From assembly GCA_003448025.1 (NCBI GenBank), contig DLXL01000092.1, positions 5,243 to 20,177 of the forward strand: a stretch of 14,935 nucleotides of DNA. The letters run 5' to 3'. Below, in pieces: positions 1 to 7,812 of this stretch. Both the position numbers and the translations under genes were made by a program. The stretch's first letter is position 1. Each line of letters opens with the position of its first letter. This DNA comes from Saprospirales bacterium. GTDB taxonomy: Bacteria > Bacteroidota > Bacteroidia > Chitinophagales > Saprospiraceae. Below the pieces are notes generated by a model that made no database searches, was not told the DNA's origin, and saw only the letters and a list, made by a program, of their open reading frames with translations.

Positions 1-2052
1 TTAGCATGTACCTATTACGTAAACTCTGTTTTTGATAGCTCGGCGGTATCTATCTATCGCTTTGACCCCTTTTCCGGAGGCGCCGTTACAGTTCCTCAGC
101 TCCTGGGGAAATTCAAGGATCCATTCAGAGCTTATGGGATAGAGTTTTCCCCTAACAGCCGCTATTTATACGTATCTGGTACATTTCCCGGAAATTTTCA
201 ACTCCAGCAATATGACCTGAATGCAGGTAACACGCAGGCAATCATTAACTCCAGAGTTGGTATTTCCAAACTGCCAGGCAAAACCATCGGATTCCTCCAG
301 TTGGGCCCTGACCGTAAAATCTATGCGCCATCCTATTCATCATTCCAACAAATAGCCTATTTTCTGGATGTCATACATAAACCCAATAACCCCGGACTGG
401 CTTGCCAGTTTGAACATGAAAGTGTAGATATATCTTTTGATCCTTTAGTACTATCCGCCAAAGACGGCACCTGCAACGTCATTGCCTCTATTTTAGCACA
501 ACCAGGTATCAGCCTGTCTCTGGCGGCCCCTGACACCATTTGCGCACTTGGCTCCCCCAACGTATATCAACTCTTGCCCTTTTCCTGTGGTATTGACTCC
601 ATCACCTGGACAGTTGAAGGATTAGGCGCTCAAATCCAACCTAATTTCCAGTCAGCAACTATCAGTTATTTGAATTATGGGAACGGGAAGCTGATTGTTA
701 AAGCATTCAGCGCATGTGGTAACCTCTCTGATACCCTGGATATTTTAGTAGTTGCTCCTCCCTCAACTCCGCTCAACCTTGGTCCTGATCTGGAAGTGTG
801 TGATAACGGTGTGTTCACCTTCAATGCCGGTTCGGGCTTTACCCGATACCTGTGGAGTGATGGCTCCACTGACTCCATTACTACTACCTTGTTTCCGGGT
901 GTTTACTGGGTAAATGTGTGGGATGCCTGTGGCAATCTGCAAACCGATACGATTAAAGTAAACATCCAACAAGTATCCGTACTTGACATTGGAGAGGATT
1001 TACCACAGCAATGCGCCGGTTTTTCAAAAACATACACCTTGCCAGCGGGATTCAGTAGCTGGAGCTGGTCGCCAAATCAATACCTGAATTGCGACAATTG
1101 CCCGGAAGTAACCATATCCCCGGAAACCTCAACAAACTGGGTGGTGGTGGCCCAAACTTCAGAAGGCTGTATTTCTGTAGATACCCTGCAAGCCTTGATC
1201 CGGGATACGCTGTTGTTTGAACTGGATACATTTATTTGTCAAAATTGGGAACTTATCCTTTTCGACTCCTTGCTTGAACCAAATAGTACAACACAATTCT
1301 TTCGCCCGGCAGCTTTTGCTGGTTGCGACACCCTTTGGACTATACATGTAGTTGGCCGGGAAGCAAGCTCTTCAGCCTTTTCGGTGACCATTTGCAACGA
1401 TGCCACCTACCTTTATATTGAAGAAGAATTGGCGCCTGAAACCATTTCCACCTTTCAATTCACCAATGCTCAGGGCTGCGATTCACTGGTATATATTACG
1501 GTAAACAGCTTCCCGCCAATTTCACTAAGTCTGCCAATGGATACAACCATCCGAATTGGGGATGCCATTCCATTAAATGCTACTGCGGCAGGATCACCTG
1601 CCTTGAATTTCTTATGGTCGCCCCCGGATGGGCTAAATTGTCTGGATTGCCCTAACCCTATAGCCAACCCGCTTGACTCTATTACATATACCCTTGAGGT
1701 AACGGACGCCAATGGTTGCGTATTGGAAAAGAGTATACAGATCAGGGTCATTAATGAATGTGATATTGCGGTTCCCAATGCTTTCACGCCGAATGGAGAT
1801 GGGGCCAACGATGTATTCCGTCCGGTATTGGATCCTTGTGTGTATACCGTTACCTTGTGGCGTGTGGTAAACCGATGGGGTCAACCCGTGTTCGAGCAAT
1901 ACAATATACCTGCAGAGGATAGCCAACTGGGATGGGATGGACAATGGAATGGACCGTCACATCCTTCAGATGTACTGATTTGGATGGCAGAATATGAGCT
2001 TTACAACGGTACCAGAAAAATAGAAAGTGGTCAGGTAACCCTGATCCGATAA
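1..2052 (+). CDS. T9SS-exported, gliding-motility C-terminal domain protein (5' end outside window)
   Basis: The frame is open from base 1 with no stop, so this is the last 683 codons of a longer gene; the TTG at 301 is internal, not a start. Residues 1-110 resemble beta-propeller/WD40-type blades (YGIEFSPNSRYLYVSG; LGPDRKIYAPSY). From about residue 175 to 585 come several Ig/PKD-like units rich in paired cysteines, including two similar units that begin WSPnxxLNCxxCP near residues 356 and 539 and end near a conserved GC. Residues 587-683 form a type B T9SS sorting domain: PNAFTPNGDGANDVFRP starts at residue 592, followed by NRWGQPVFE, GWDGQWNG and a terminal VTLIR. In this family the domain directs passage through the outer membrane by the gliding/Por machinery. 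The substrate or adhesive role cannot be read from sequence. The next gene begins 10 bases after the stop. Confidence 0.88.
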   Translation, partial: LACTYYVNSVFDSSAVSIYRFDPFSGGAVTVPQLLGKFKDPFRAYGIEFSPNSRYLYVSGTFPGNFQLQQYDLNAGNTQAIINSRVGISKLPGKTIGFLQLGPDRKIYAPSYSSFQQIAYFLDVIHKPNNPGLACQFEHESVDISFDPLVLSAKDGTCNVIASILAQPGISLSLAAPDTICALGSPNVYQLLPFSCGIDSITWTVEGLGAQIQPNFQSATISYLNYGNGKLIVKAFSACGNLSDTLDILVVAPPSTPLNLGPDLEVCDNGVFTFNAGSGFTRYLWSDGSTDSITTTLFPGVYWVNVWDACGNLQTDTIKVNIQQVSVLDIGEDLPQQCAGFSKTYTLPAGFSSWSWSPNQYLNCDNCPEVTISPETSTNWVVVAQTSEGCISVDTLQALIRDTLLFELDTFICQNWELILFDSLLEPNSTTQFFRPAAFAGCDTLWTIHVVGREASSSAFSVTICNDATYLYIEEELAPETISTFQFTNAQGCDSLVYITVNSFPPISLSLPMDTTIRIGDAIPLNATAAGSPALNFLWSPPDGLNCLDCPNPIANPLDSITYTLEVTDANGCVLEKSIQIRVINECDIAVPNAFTPNGDGANDVFRPVLDPCVYTVTLWRVVNRWGQPVFEQYNIPAEDSQLGWDGQWNGPSHPSDVLIWMAEYELYNGTRKIESGQVTLIR

Positions 2053-2062
2053 CCCTTTGTCT

Positions 2063-3028
2063 ATGTTAATAACCAAACTCCGCGCTTTATGGAACCCTGA
2101 TCAATATCAGGGATGGGGACGCCGGCGCAGTTATTTTGAAGGTTGGTATTTCAAGGTTGTTTCCCGGGATGAACGCCATGCCCTGGCATTCATCCCGGGC
2201 ATTTCCATGGGAAAAGATGGACAGAAACACGCCTTTGTACAGGTGATGAATGGAAAAGCATGTACTGCCGAATACCATCATTTTGAGGCAGATGCGTTTG
2301 CTCCCTCCCGGGAAAAGTTTGAATTAGCCCTGGAAGGGAATCACTTTTCAGCAAAGGAAATGACGCTGCATCTGCCGGGCATTTCAGGAACCATTACACT
2401 CCATGACATCACACCATGGCCAAAGATGCTCGGCGCACCAGGAATTATGGGATGGTATTCTTTTGTTCCGTTCATGGAGTGCAACCATGGCATTGTAAGC
2501 CTGAACCATCGTTTGGAAGGAACAATCAATATTCATGGAGAGGCTGTTGATTTTTCCGGCGGACGGGGTTATATAGAAAAAGACTGGGGCCAGTCATTTC
2601 CACGCGCTTATGTCTGGATGCAGAGCAATCATTTTTCATCCACTGAGCATGCTTCCCTTATGGCTTCAGCCGCTCACATCCCCTGGTTGGGCAGTCATTT
2701 TATTGGATTTATCAGCGGTTTTTGGCTGGAAGGCCGGTTATTCAAATTCGCTACCTACACAGGAGCTAAAAAGTACTTAACGATATCCGACACAGAAGTT
2801 TCGCTCACATTCCGAACCCCCGGTACAGAATTGCGGATATTGGCCAAACAGGCTCCCGGGACAGCTCTGATCTCCCCGTTATCAGGAGAAATGAAAGGTA
2901 AAATCCAGGAGAGCCTTCAGGCTACCCTTCAGGTGGAGCTATGGGAAAAAGGGCGCCGGATCTTTGAAGATACCGGAAGAAATGCCGGCCTGGAAGTGGC
3001 CGGCACCGTTGAAGTATTACAACCTTGA
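2063..3028 (+). CDS. Tocopherol cyclase family protein
   Basis: A 321-residue protein that resembles the bacterial tocopherol-cyclase family (Pfam PF14249). Near the N-terminus it has YFEGWYFK (residues 24-31), then an HAFVQVMNG segment, and the mid-protein signature GRGYIEKDWGQSFPRAYVWMQ beginning at residue 167. In plants and cyanobacteria the family closes the chromanol ring of vitamin E precursors. Homologues in non-photosynthetic bacteria have no established substrate, so that reaction should not be assumed here. There is no signal peptide or membrane helix, which suggests a cytosolic or peripheral protein. I chose ATG 2063 over TTG 2057, six bases upstream, because it is the normal start codon. 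The gene is 10 bases after the T9SS protein and 15 bases before the Crp/Fnr gene, so co-transcription with the regulator is plausible. Confidence 0.75.
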   Translation: MLITKLRALWNPDQYQGWGRRRSYFEGWYFKVVSRDERHALAFIPGISMGKDGQKHAFVQVMNGKACTAEYHHFEADAFAPSREKFELALEGNHFSAKEMTLHLPGISGTITLHDITPWPKMLGAPGIMGWYSFVPFMECNHGIVSLNHRLEGTINIHGEAVDFSGGRGYIEKDWGQSFPRAYVWMQSNHFSSTEHASLMASAAHIPWLGSHFIGFISGFWLEGRLFKFATYTGAKKYLTISDTEVSLTFRTPGTELRILAKQAPGTALISPLSGEMKGKIQESLQATLQVELWEKGRRIFEDTGRNAGLEVAGTVEVLQP

Positions 3029-3043
3029 ACCTGGGCACTCAAC

Positions 3044-3637
3044 ATGATACGGACCGAAGATCAACAGCTAATCCTTCAAAACATCGGAAAGCACATCCAG
3101 CTTAGCCAGGATGAACAGACCCATTTTCTATCACTGCTCAGCAGCAGGACCATTGCCCGGAAAACTTTTCTGCTAAAAGAAAACGAAGTATGCCGCCATT
3201 CAGCTTTTGTGGTGGCTGGTTGTTTGCGCGGGTACACCGTAGACAATAACGGTTTTGAACACGTTTTGCAGTTTGCTCCGCCCGACTGGTGGATTGCCGA
3301 CATGTACAGCTTGCTTTCTGGCCTGCCTGGACAATTGAATATTGATGCACTGGAAGAAACCCGCGTTTTATTGCTCGCCAAATCAGATCAGGAAGACCTG
3401 TACCGGGAAACACCCAAGTTTGAACGCTTTTTTCGGATCATTACAGAGAAATCTCTGGTGGCTAATCGCCAAAGGGTCATTGACAATATGAGCCTTACCG
3501 CTAAGGAACGGTATGAGCAATTTTGCAGGCACTACCCTACCCTGATTCATTCTATTTCTCAAAAACAGATTGCTGCTTACATTGGTGTTACACCTGAATT
3601 TCTCAGCAAACTGAGGCGACTGAGAGGAATGAAGTAA
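3044..3637 (+). CDS. Crp/Fnr family transcriptional regulator
   Basis: A 197-residue protein of the usual Crp/Fnr size. Residues about 20-120 form a cyclic-nucleotide-binding-type beta barrel (KTFLLKENEVCRHSAFVVAGCLR; VLQFAPPDWWIAD). A long helix and a C-terminal helix-turn-helix follow (ISQKQIAAYIGVTPEFLSKLRR, residues 171-192). The phosphate-binding-cassette arginine and serine of true cAMP receptors are not apparent in the LLSGLPGQLNIDALE stretch, so cAMP binding is unlikely. There is also no Fnr-type N-terminal cysteine cluster. The ligand is therefore unknown, as for many Bacteroidota members of this family. It follows the tocopherol-cyclase-like gene by 15 bases and converges with the AraC-type gene, leaving only 6 bases between stop codons. 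Confidence 0.88.
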   Translation: MIRTEDQQLILQNIGKHIQLSQDEQTHFLSLLSSRTIARKTFLLKENEVCRHSAFVVAGCLRGYTVDNNGFEHVLQFAPPDWWIADMYSLLSGLPGQLNIDALEETRVLLLAKSDQEDLYRETPKFERFFRIITEKSLVANRQRVIDNMSLTAKERYEQFCRHYPTLIHSISQKQIAAYIGVTPEFLSKLRRLRGMK

Positions 3638-3643
3638 AGTACA

Positions 3644-4777
3644 TCAGGATCCTTTTACATAATCACCCGGAGCATATCCGGTGATTTTTTTGAACACCCG
3701 GTTAAAAGTTGACTTGGAGTTAAAGCCACATTCCAATCCTATACCCAACAAGGAATAATGTTGAAAAGCCGGGTCCTTTAGCCTGTCCTTCACCAACGCT
3801 ACCCGGTAGGTGTTTACATAATCATTAAAATTTTTACCAAAGGCATTATTCACCACCGACGAAAGAAGCGAAATATTTGTACCCAATCTTTGAGCAATAT
3901 CTGAAAGCGTTAATTCCGGTTCCAGGAATAATTGGTCTTCCTGCATGAGTTTTTCAATCCGATTCTTCCAACTCAGAAGTTCTGGTTCACTTAATTTTTC
4001 CTGTCTGGCCGGTACCGGCTCACTGGATGATTCCTTAGCTGTAAATTGAATTTTTCTGGGTTGTAGCTGTGCATACCCGGCAATGGAAAGATAATAAATC
4101 AAGCCCGCCAGGAAAAGCTCATCCCACCAGTCGTGCCAAAAATCCAATCGCAACCAAAGATCTACCAAAAACATGATCCAGCTCATCAGGTTGCCTGCCA
4201 AATAGGCCAGTAAAAAATTGCGAAACCAACTGAAACTCACCGTGTCGGTATCAGAAAACTCGGTTGGAATCCAAATCTGGTATTCCCGGTACAAGCGGTA
4301 AGCACTGATAAAGTAGTATAATTGAGCACAAAAAAGCACAAAAGCGTATACTAAATCCAACTCCAATGGTTGATGGACGGTCTCCAACCATTGGTTTACA
4401 AACGTCGGCCCCTGAGCAAATACCAATAAATGGTACAAGCAGTAGATCAAAAATGGCAGCGCATGCAGGGCGTCCTTCCTTTTAAATGTAAAGCCAATAT
4501 TAAATTGACTTTTCAGGTAAAAAAACACCAGAGGCGGAAGCAGCAGACTAAAAGTTCTGGGAAAAAAATTCAACTCCTTCCATAGTATCTCCACACCCGC
4601 AAAACCGAGCATATATTCCCAAATGTCAAAAGTGAATGCTATCAATAAAGCGCCAAACAACCCGTCTGATAGCCGGCCTTGCCGCCAGCCCCGGGCTAAA
4701 AAAAGTAAGGCATAAATCCAGCCCTGCAAAAAAGCAAACAGCAAGGGTGTAGAAAAAAGATTGAAATCAAAACGCAT
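3644..4777 (-). CDS. AraC family regulator with N-terminal seven-helix membrane domain
   Basis: The 377-residue protein starts at ATG 4777. Residues 1-240 contain about seven hydrophobic helices (roughly 8-30, 39-61, 73-90, 105-121, 142-160, 186-206, 219-237). A charged linker follows, then an AraC/HTH_18 DNA-binding domain at about 285-375. That domain has the first helix-turn-helix around LTLSDIAQRLGTNISLLSSV and the second around GLECGFNSKSTFNRVFKKITGYAPGDY. Membrane-anchored AraC proteins of this design are common in Bacteroidota and are thought to sense a signal at the membrane, but the signal here is unknown. The neighbour upstream on the same strand is the DoxX fusion. A perfect 15-bp inverted repeat lies between them, about 40 bases ahead of this start. 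The 3' end faces the Crp/Fnr gene. Confidence 0.9.
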   Translation of the reverse strand: MRFDFNLFSTPLLFAFLQGWIYALLFLARGWRQGRLSDGLFGALLIAFTFDIWEYMLGFAGVEILWKELNFFPRTFSLLLPPLVFFYLKSQFNIGFTFKRKDALHALPFLIYCLYHLLVFAQGPTFVNQWLETVHQPLELDLVYAFVLFCAQLYYFISAYRLYREYQIWIPTEFSDTDTVSFSWFRNFLLAYLAGNLMSWIMFLVDLWLRLDFWHDWWDELFLAGLIYYLSIAGYAQLQPRKIQFTAKESSSEPVPARQEKLSEPELLSWKNRIEKLMQEDQLFLEPELTLSDIAQRLGTNISLLSSVVNNAFGKNFNDYVNTYRVALVKDRLKDPAFQHYSLLGIGLECGFNSKSTFNRVFKKITGYAPGDYVKGS

Positions 4778-4817
4778 AGGAATCGTTCAAAAACTTAGAG
4801 GGTGTTTTGTAACCATC

Positions 4818-4864
4818 AAATGCTGCGGTTGCTGTTTTTACGATTCAGTGCAACCGCAGCATTT
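4818..4864 (-). terminator. Perfect 15-bp inverted repeat between DoxX-fusion and AraC genes; possible terminator
   Basis: The arms 4818-4832 (AAATGCTGCGGTTGC) and 4850-4864 are exact reverse complements around a 17-base loop. The repeat starts 22 bases beyond the stop of the leftward DoxX-fusion gene, the expected place for its terminator. On that strand, however, only the TTT of the arm itself is present, followed by GATGG; the better T-run (4862-4866) lies on the opposite strand. It also sits about 40 bases upstream of the AraC start, so it could instead be an operator or attenuator for that gene. Confidence 0.55.
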
Positions 4865-4885
4865 TTAAGTTTGCTCAAGATAACT

Positions 4886-6079
4886 CTAAATGCGGATCAG
4901 ATAGTTGGATTTTTCTGCATCAACCTCTAACAATAAAGTTTCTTCTACCGGCCCGTTCCAATACGGACCTTCGCAAAGATAGATTTTTGTTCCAACCGGA
5001 TAAGAGGCACTCACCGTAGTGAACATAGATAGTTTTCGGCTAAATCCGTTATTAGACCGTTCCTTATCAAATGGTAGTTGCGCCCTGACATGCACTTGCC
5101 TGCCCAAAGGACTATTACCACGTATTTTAAAGGTAACCATGTCCAACCCTAACTGTGCAGCAACCGTTTCCATGTCAGGATTTTGTGTGATGTCTTCAAG
5201 AGATAGGGTTTTCTCCGTTTGTTCGTCGTAAGCTACCTGAATCCATTGTTCCCTGCTGATCTCATATTTTTTGTTGATATCAATTGTTTTTCCATTATCA
5301 GCAAGTCCAAGTACATAAACCAGTTCCCATTGGTCCTTTGATTTCAGGTAAATGCGGGTTCCAACTGGTTTATTATCTGATCTGCTTTGAAGCGCCCCTA
5401 ACTGGCAGCCGTACCCGATCTTTTCTACTGGCGAACCAACCAATCCTCGGATTTCCAATTGACGACCACGCAAACTGGAATTAGTCAGCGTGTAGCTGAT
5501 ACGATCCTGTTTTTCCTGTGCGTTTCCTGAAATGGTCACTACGGATAAAAGGATGCTGGTTAGCACTGGTTTTGCCAACTGAAATTTGACTTTTCGCCGG
5601 CTTATCCAGGAATCCAGCCCATATCGTCCGCAGCCTCCGGCTGCAATCAATAGAAAGGACCAGAAGATCAGTTGTTGGTAATACATGGAGAATGGCATCG
5701 GCTCTTTATACCAGATAAAGGAAACCACCCAAAATTGAAAGGCCATTTGAATGGCTGAAATCCGGGTTAGCAAGCCAACAGCGATCAATAATCCGCCTAA
5801 AAACTCACCATAAGCTGCCAGCCCAGCCCAGAATTGGGTGGAAATTATCGTAAACCCAACTTGCTCCACCTGCTGGACAAACCAGTCTGGCGTACCTAAT
5901 GCCAGATTATCCCATTGAACGGGTCCTTCCGGATTTATTTTATGAAAAACCTTTGGCAAACCAGCCCCTATGGCAATGGAGATACCGCAATAAATGCGGA
6001 ATAAGGCGTAAACAAGGTGAAATAAACGATTTTCATTGGTGTGGTTTGAAACGAATAGTGAACGAAACGAAATAGACAT
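4886..6079 (-). CDS. DoxX family membrane protein fused to a duplicated exported domain
   Basis: The 397-residue protein starts at ATG 6079; an in-frame GTG at 6133 would add 18 residues that look like untranslated leader. Residues 20-160 match the DoxX family: four hydrophobic helices (about 21-42, 83-105, 108-122, 131-150), GEFLGGLLIAVGLLTRISA at 91-109 and the family-typical GRYGLDSWI at 151-159. A fifth hydrophobic stretch (171-187, ending SGNAQE) looks like a signal-peptide core. Beyond it lies a soluble region of about 210 residues with two related halves: SLRGRQLEIRG (202-212) with PVGTRIYL (238-245), and SPLGRQVHVRA (323-333) with PVGTKIYL (361-368). Five helices would place this region in the periplasm. 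DoxX proteins are linked to thiosulfate, quinone or thiol redox chemistry, but this C-terminal region is unknown to me. It is divergent from the haloperoxidase-like gene. Confidence 0.82.
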   Translation of the reverse strand: MSISFRSLFVSNHTNENRLFHLVYALFRIYCGISIAIGAGLPKVFHKINPEGPVQWDNLALGTPDWFVQQVEQVGFTIISTQFWAGLAAYGEFLGGLLIAVGLLTRISAIQMAFQFWVVSFIWYKEPMPFSMYYQQLIFWSFLLIAAGGCGRYGLDSWISRRKVKFQLAKPVLTSILLSVVTISGNAQEKQDRISYTLTNSSLRGRQLEIRGLVGSPVEKIGYGCQLGALQSRSDNKPVGTRIYLKSKDQWELVYVLGLADNGKTIDINKKYEISREQWIQVAYDEQTEKTLSLEDITQNPDMETVAAQLGLDMVTFKIRGNSPLGRQVHVRAQLPFDKERSNNGFSRKLSMFTTVSASYPVGTKIYLCEGPYWNGPVEETLLLEVDAEKSNYLIRI

Positions 6080-6318
6080 GATCAAAAAATTTTGGTGATT
6101 GAATGGCACAAAGGTTCTGCCCAAACACCCCACCCACGCTCCAAATCAGGATCTAGGACGTCACAAATAAAGAAATTGGAGATACAAGAAAAATTAAAAA
6201 ACAATTAAAAATGATCCTTTTTTAATCTATTTTTAGGCTTTGCTGTTTTTTGCAATAGTATTTGGCTTAATTTTGGTAGTATTACTATCAAATCAATAAC
6301 TTTATCAAACTTTAACTC
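6080..6318. other. Divergent intergenic region
   Basis: This 239-base gap separates the leftward DoxX-fusion start from the rightward haloperoxidase-like start and must hold both promoters. It is very A+T rich from 6185 to 6300. It includes an 8-bp A/T-only inverted repeat (6204-6211 and 6219-6226) and a TAATTTTG element at 6268-6275. No further gene is visible here. Confidence 0.6.
6268..6275 (+). promoter_or_regulatory. Candidate Bacteroidota -7 promoter element for the haloperoxidase-like gene
   Basis: TAATTTTG fits the TAnnTTTG -7 consensus of Bacteroidota and would put the transcription start about 40 bases before the ATG at 6319. No TTTG sits at ideal -33 spacing: TTTG 6249-6252 is 15 bases away and TTTG 6239-6242 is 25 bases away. 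The assignment therefore rests on the -7 box alone. Confidence 0.35.
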
Positions 6319-7650
6319 ATGAAAGTTCGTCAACACTTAAAAATTGCCTTCGCCCTCCTCCTGCTCGTCAGCTCATTATCATGGTGGTCATGTCGGCGTG
6401 TAGAGGAAACCCAACAAACTACTAACTACGATTACGATCCCAGCCTTGTTCGGGAATGGATGCAATTCTCCTATGATGCCGTAAAGCGTCAGGGCTGGTT
6501 TGCGTTGGACGCCTCACGCCTGTACGCTTATGCAGCCATCACAGCCTATGAGTCTATGGTTCATGCGGTACCTAATGGACGCTCCCTGGAAGGCCAATTG
6601 CAGGGACTAACTTCCTTGCCCAAACCTGATCCCAATCAGCGCTATGACTGGGGAATTGTGTTGTGCCATGCCATGCCGCAAATCCTGGAAGAAATGATGC
6701 CCACCATGGCTACGCAATCCAGAAGCAACATGTCGCAACTCGCATTGCGCCAGGAAGCCGACATGGTAGCAAGTCACGACATCCCTCAAGAGGTATCAGA
6801 ACGCTCCAAAGAATTCGCCAACGAGCTGGTACGAGCAATCATTCAATGGTCTCGTACCGACAACCGGGCAGGTATGGAAAACATCGTATACACCCCACCA
6901 AGCCGTGCAGGCAATCCTCAATACTGGGATGGCAGCACACTTGGGCAAAATTTTATGATGCCTTTCTGGTGGACCAGCCGTCCATTCGTTATCCATTCTT
7001 ACAATATTTGCGAAGTTGCGGCCCCAATTCCTTACAGCGAAGATCCACTCAGCAGCTACTATCAGGAAGTGAAAGAAGTCTACGACGCATCTTTCGATCC
7101 AAACAAAGTAGCAATCGGACAATTTTGGGCAAATAACCCTGGCCAATCCGGAACTCCTGCCGGCTCATGGTTAGGCATAGCCAACCAGTTGGTTTCACAG
7201 TATAATTTGAATCTGGCTACCACACTCAAAATGTACGTTTTACTGACCATTGGAACGCGGGATGCATTCATAGCCTGCTGGTATGTAAAGTACAAATATA
7301 ACCTGCAACGCCCTGTGTCTTACATCCGTAACGTAATGGGCCATACCAATTGGAGTTCTCCGGTACCAACCCCTCCATACCCCGACTACACTTCAGGAAC
7401 CTCTACCAACGGAGGCGTTTCTTCTGAAACCCTCACCCGGCTCTTTGGCGTGCGTGCCTTTGAGGACGCACAACATATGGATAAAGGCATGGGTGTTCGG
7501 AAGTTTAATTCGTTTGAAGAAGCTGGACGTGAAGCCTTTCACTCACGCATCTATGGCGGCGTACACATGCGTCGCGCTTGCCAGCTTGGATTTCAGCATG
7601 GCGAGTGCATTTCAGAATATCTCTGGAATACACTTGAATTTGAAAGATAA
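6319..7650 (+). CDS. Vanadium-dependent haloperoxidase/PAP2-like exported protein with altered active site
   Basis: A 443-residue protein with an N-terminal export signal (residues 1-24, hydrophobic core AFALLLLVSSLSWWS). Cys25 could be lipidated, although the residues before it (WWS) are not a normal lipobox. The body resembles bacterial vanadium-dependent haloperoxidases of the PAP2 fold: WFALDASRLYAYAAITAYES near the N-terminus, then the vanadate/phosphate pocket. Lys324 and Arg331 (K-x6-RP) are present, as are Arg410 and His416 in SRIYGGVHMRRACQLG. The middle motif is changed: where active members read PSGHS this protein reads TSGTS (358-362), so Thr361 replaces the acid-base histidine. 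Ala420 replaces the aspartate usual in SRxxxxxHxxxD. Halide oxidation or phosphatase activity is therefore doubtful. The gene is a single unit with a strong terminator behind it. Confidence 0.82.
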   Translation: MKVRQHLKIAFALLLLVSSLSWWSCRRVEETQQTTNYDYDPSLVREWMQFSYDAVKRQGWFALDASRLYAYAAITAYESMVHAVPNGRSLEGQLQGLTSLPKPDPNQRYDWGIVLCHAMPQILEEMMPTMATQSRSNMSQLALRQEADMVASHDIPQEVSERSKEFANELVRAIIQWSRTDNRAGMENIVYTPPSRAGNPQYWDGSTLGQNFMMPFWWTSRPFVIHSYNICEVAAPIPYSEDPLSSYYQEVKEVYDASFDPNKVAIGQFWANNPGQSGTPAGSWLGIANQLVSQYNLNLATTLKMYVLLTIGTRDAFIACWYVKYKYNLQRPVSYIRNVMGHTNWSSPVPTPPYPDYTSGTSTNGGVSSETLTRLFGVRAFEDAQHMDKGMGVRKFNSFEEAGREAFHSRIYGGVHMRRACQLGFQHGECISEYLWNTLEFER

Positions 7651-7684
7651 GATCCGGCATTCCGATTTCAAAACAATATAGCCC

Positions 7685-7721
7685 AGCCGGGTGAGCCTTA
7701 GCTGCTCACCCGGCTTTTTTT
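7685..7721 (+). terminator. Rho-independent terminator after the haloperoxidase-like gene
   Basis: A perfect 12-bp G+C-rich stem (AGCCGGGTGAGC at 7685-7696 with GCTCACCCGGCT at 7704-7715), a 7-base loop and a run of seven Ts (7715-7721). It lies 34 bases after the stop and separates this gene from the pirin gene. Confidence 0.92.
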
Positions 7722-7752
7722 ATCCAGGTAGTCTTTTTCTTAACCTAGTTTA

Positions 7753-7784
7753 TTGGCTCACTGCATGCAAAGCCTGCAACTTTG
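7753..7784 (+). promoter_or_regulatory. Candidate promoter for the pirin gene
   Basis: TTG at 7753-7755, a 21-base spacer and CAACTTTG at 7777-7784 approximate the Bacteroidota pattern TTG-N19-21-TAnnTTTG, with one mismatch in the -7 box. Transcription would begin near 7790, about 22 bases before ATG 7813. This argues against the in-frame upstream ATG at 7753. Confidence 0.4.
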
Positions 7785-7812
7785 TACCATCAAAATAAAA
7801 ATATCACCGCAC

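Noticed and set aside
301..303. TTG as the start of the first gene
   Set aside because: The same frame is open and protein-like back to base 1 (propeller-type blades), so the true start lies outside the window.
3628..3660. Shared terminator between the convergent Crp/Fnr and AraC genes
   Set aside because: Only a weak GTAAA/TTTAC pairing is present, with no stable stem or T-run.
6080..6133. N-terminal extension of the DoxX fusion from a GTG at 6133
   Set aside because: The 18 extra residues have no family similarity that I can see, and the ATG at 6079 gives a normal DoxX N-terminus.
6204..6226. A/T-only inverted repeat as a terminator
   Set aside because: It lies between two divergent starts where no transcript needs ending, and such repeats arise readily in A+T-rich promoter DNA.
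6663..7136. 157-codon open frame inside the haloperoxidase-like gene
   Set aside because: It is rich in Arg, Ser, His and Gln without domain pattern and runs in another frame of a well-supported gene, so it is a shadow frame.
7753..7812. Upstream ATG for the pirin gene
   Set aside because: It overlaps the candidate promoter, and the extra 20 residues would mask the export-type leader that starts at 7813.
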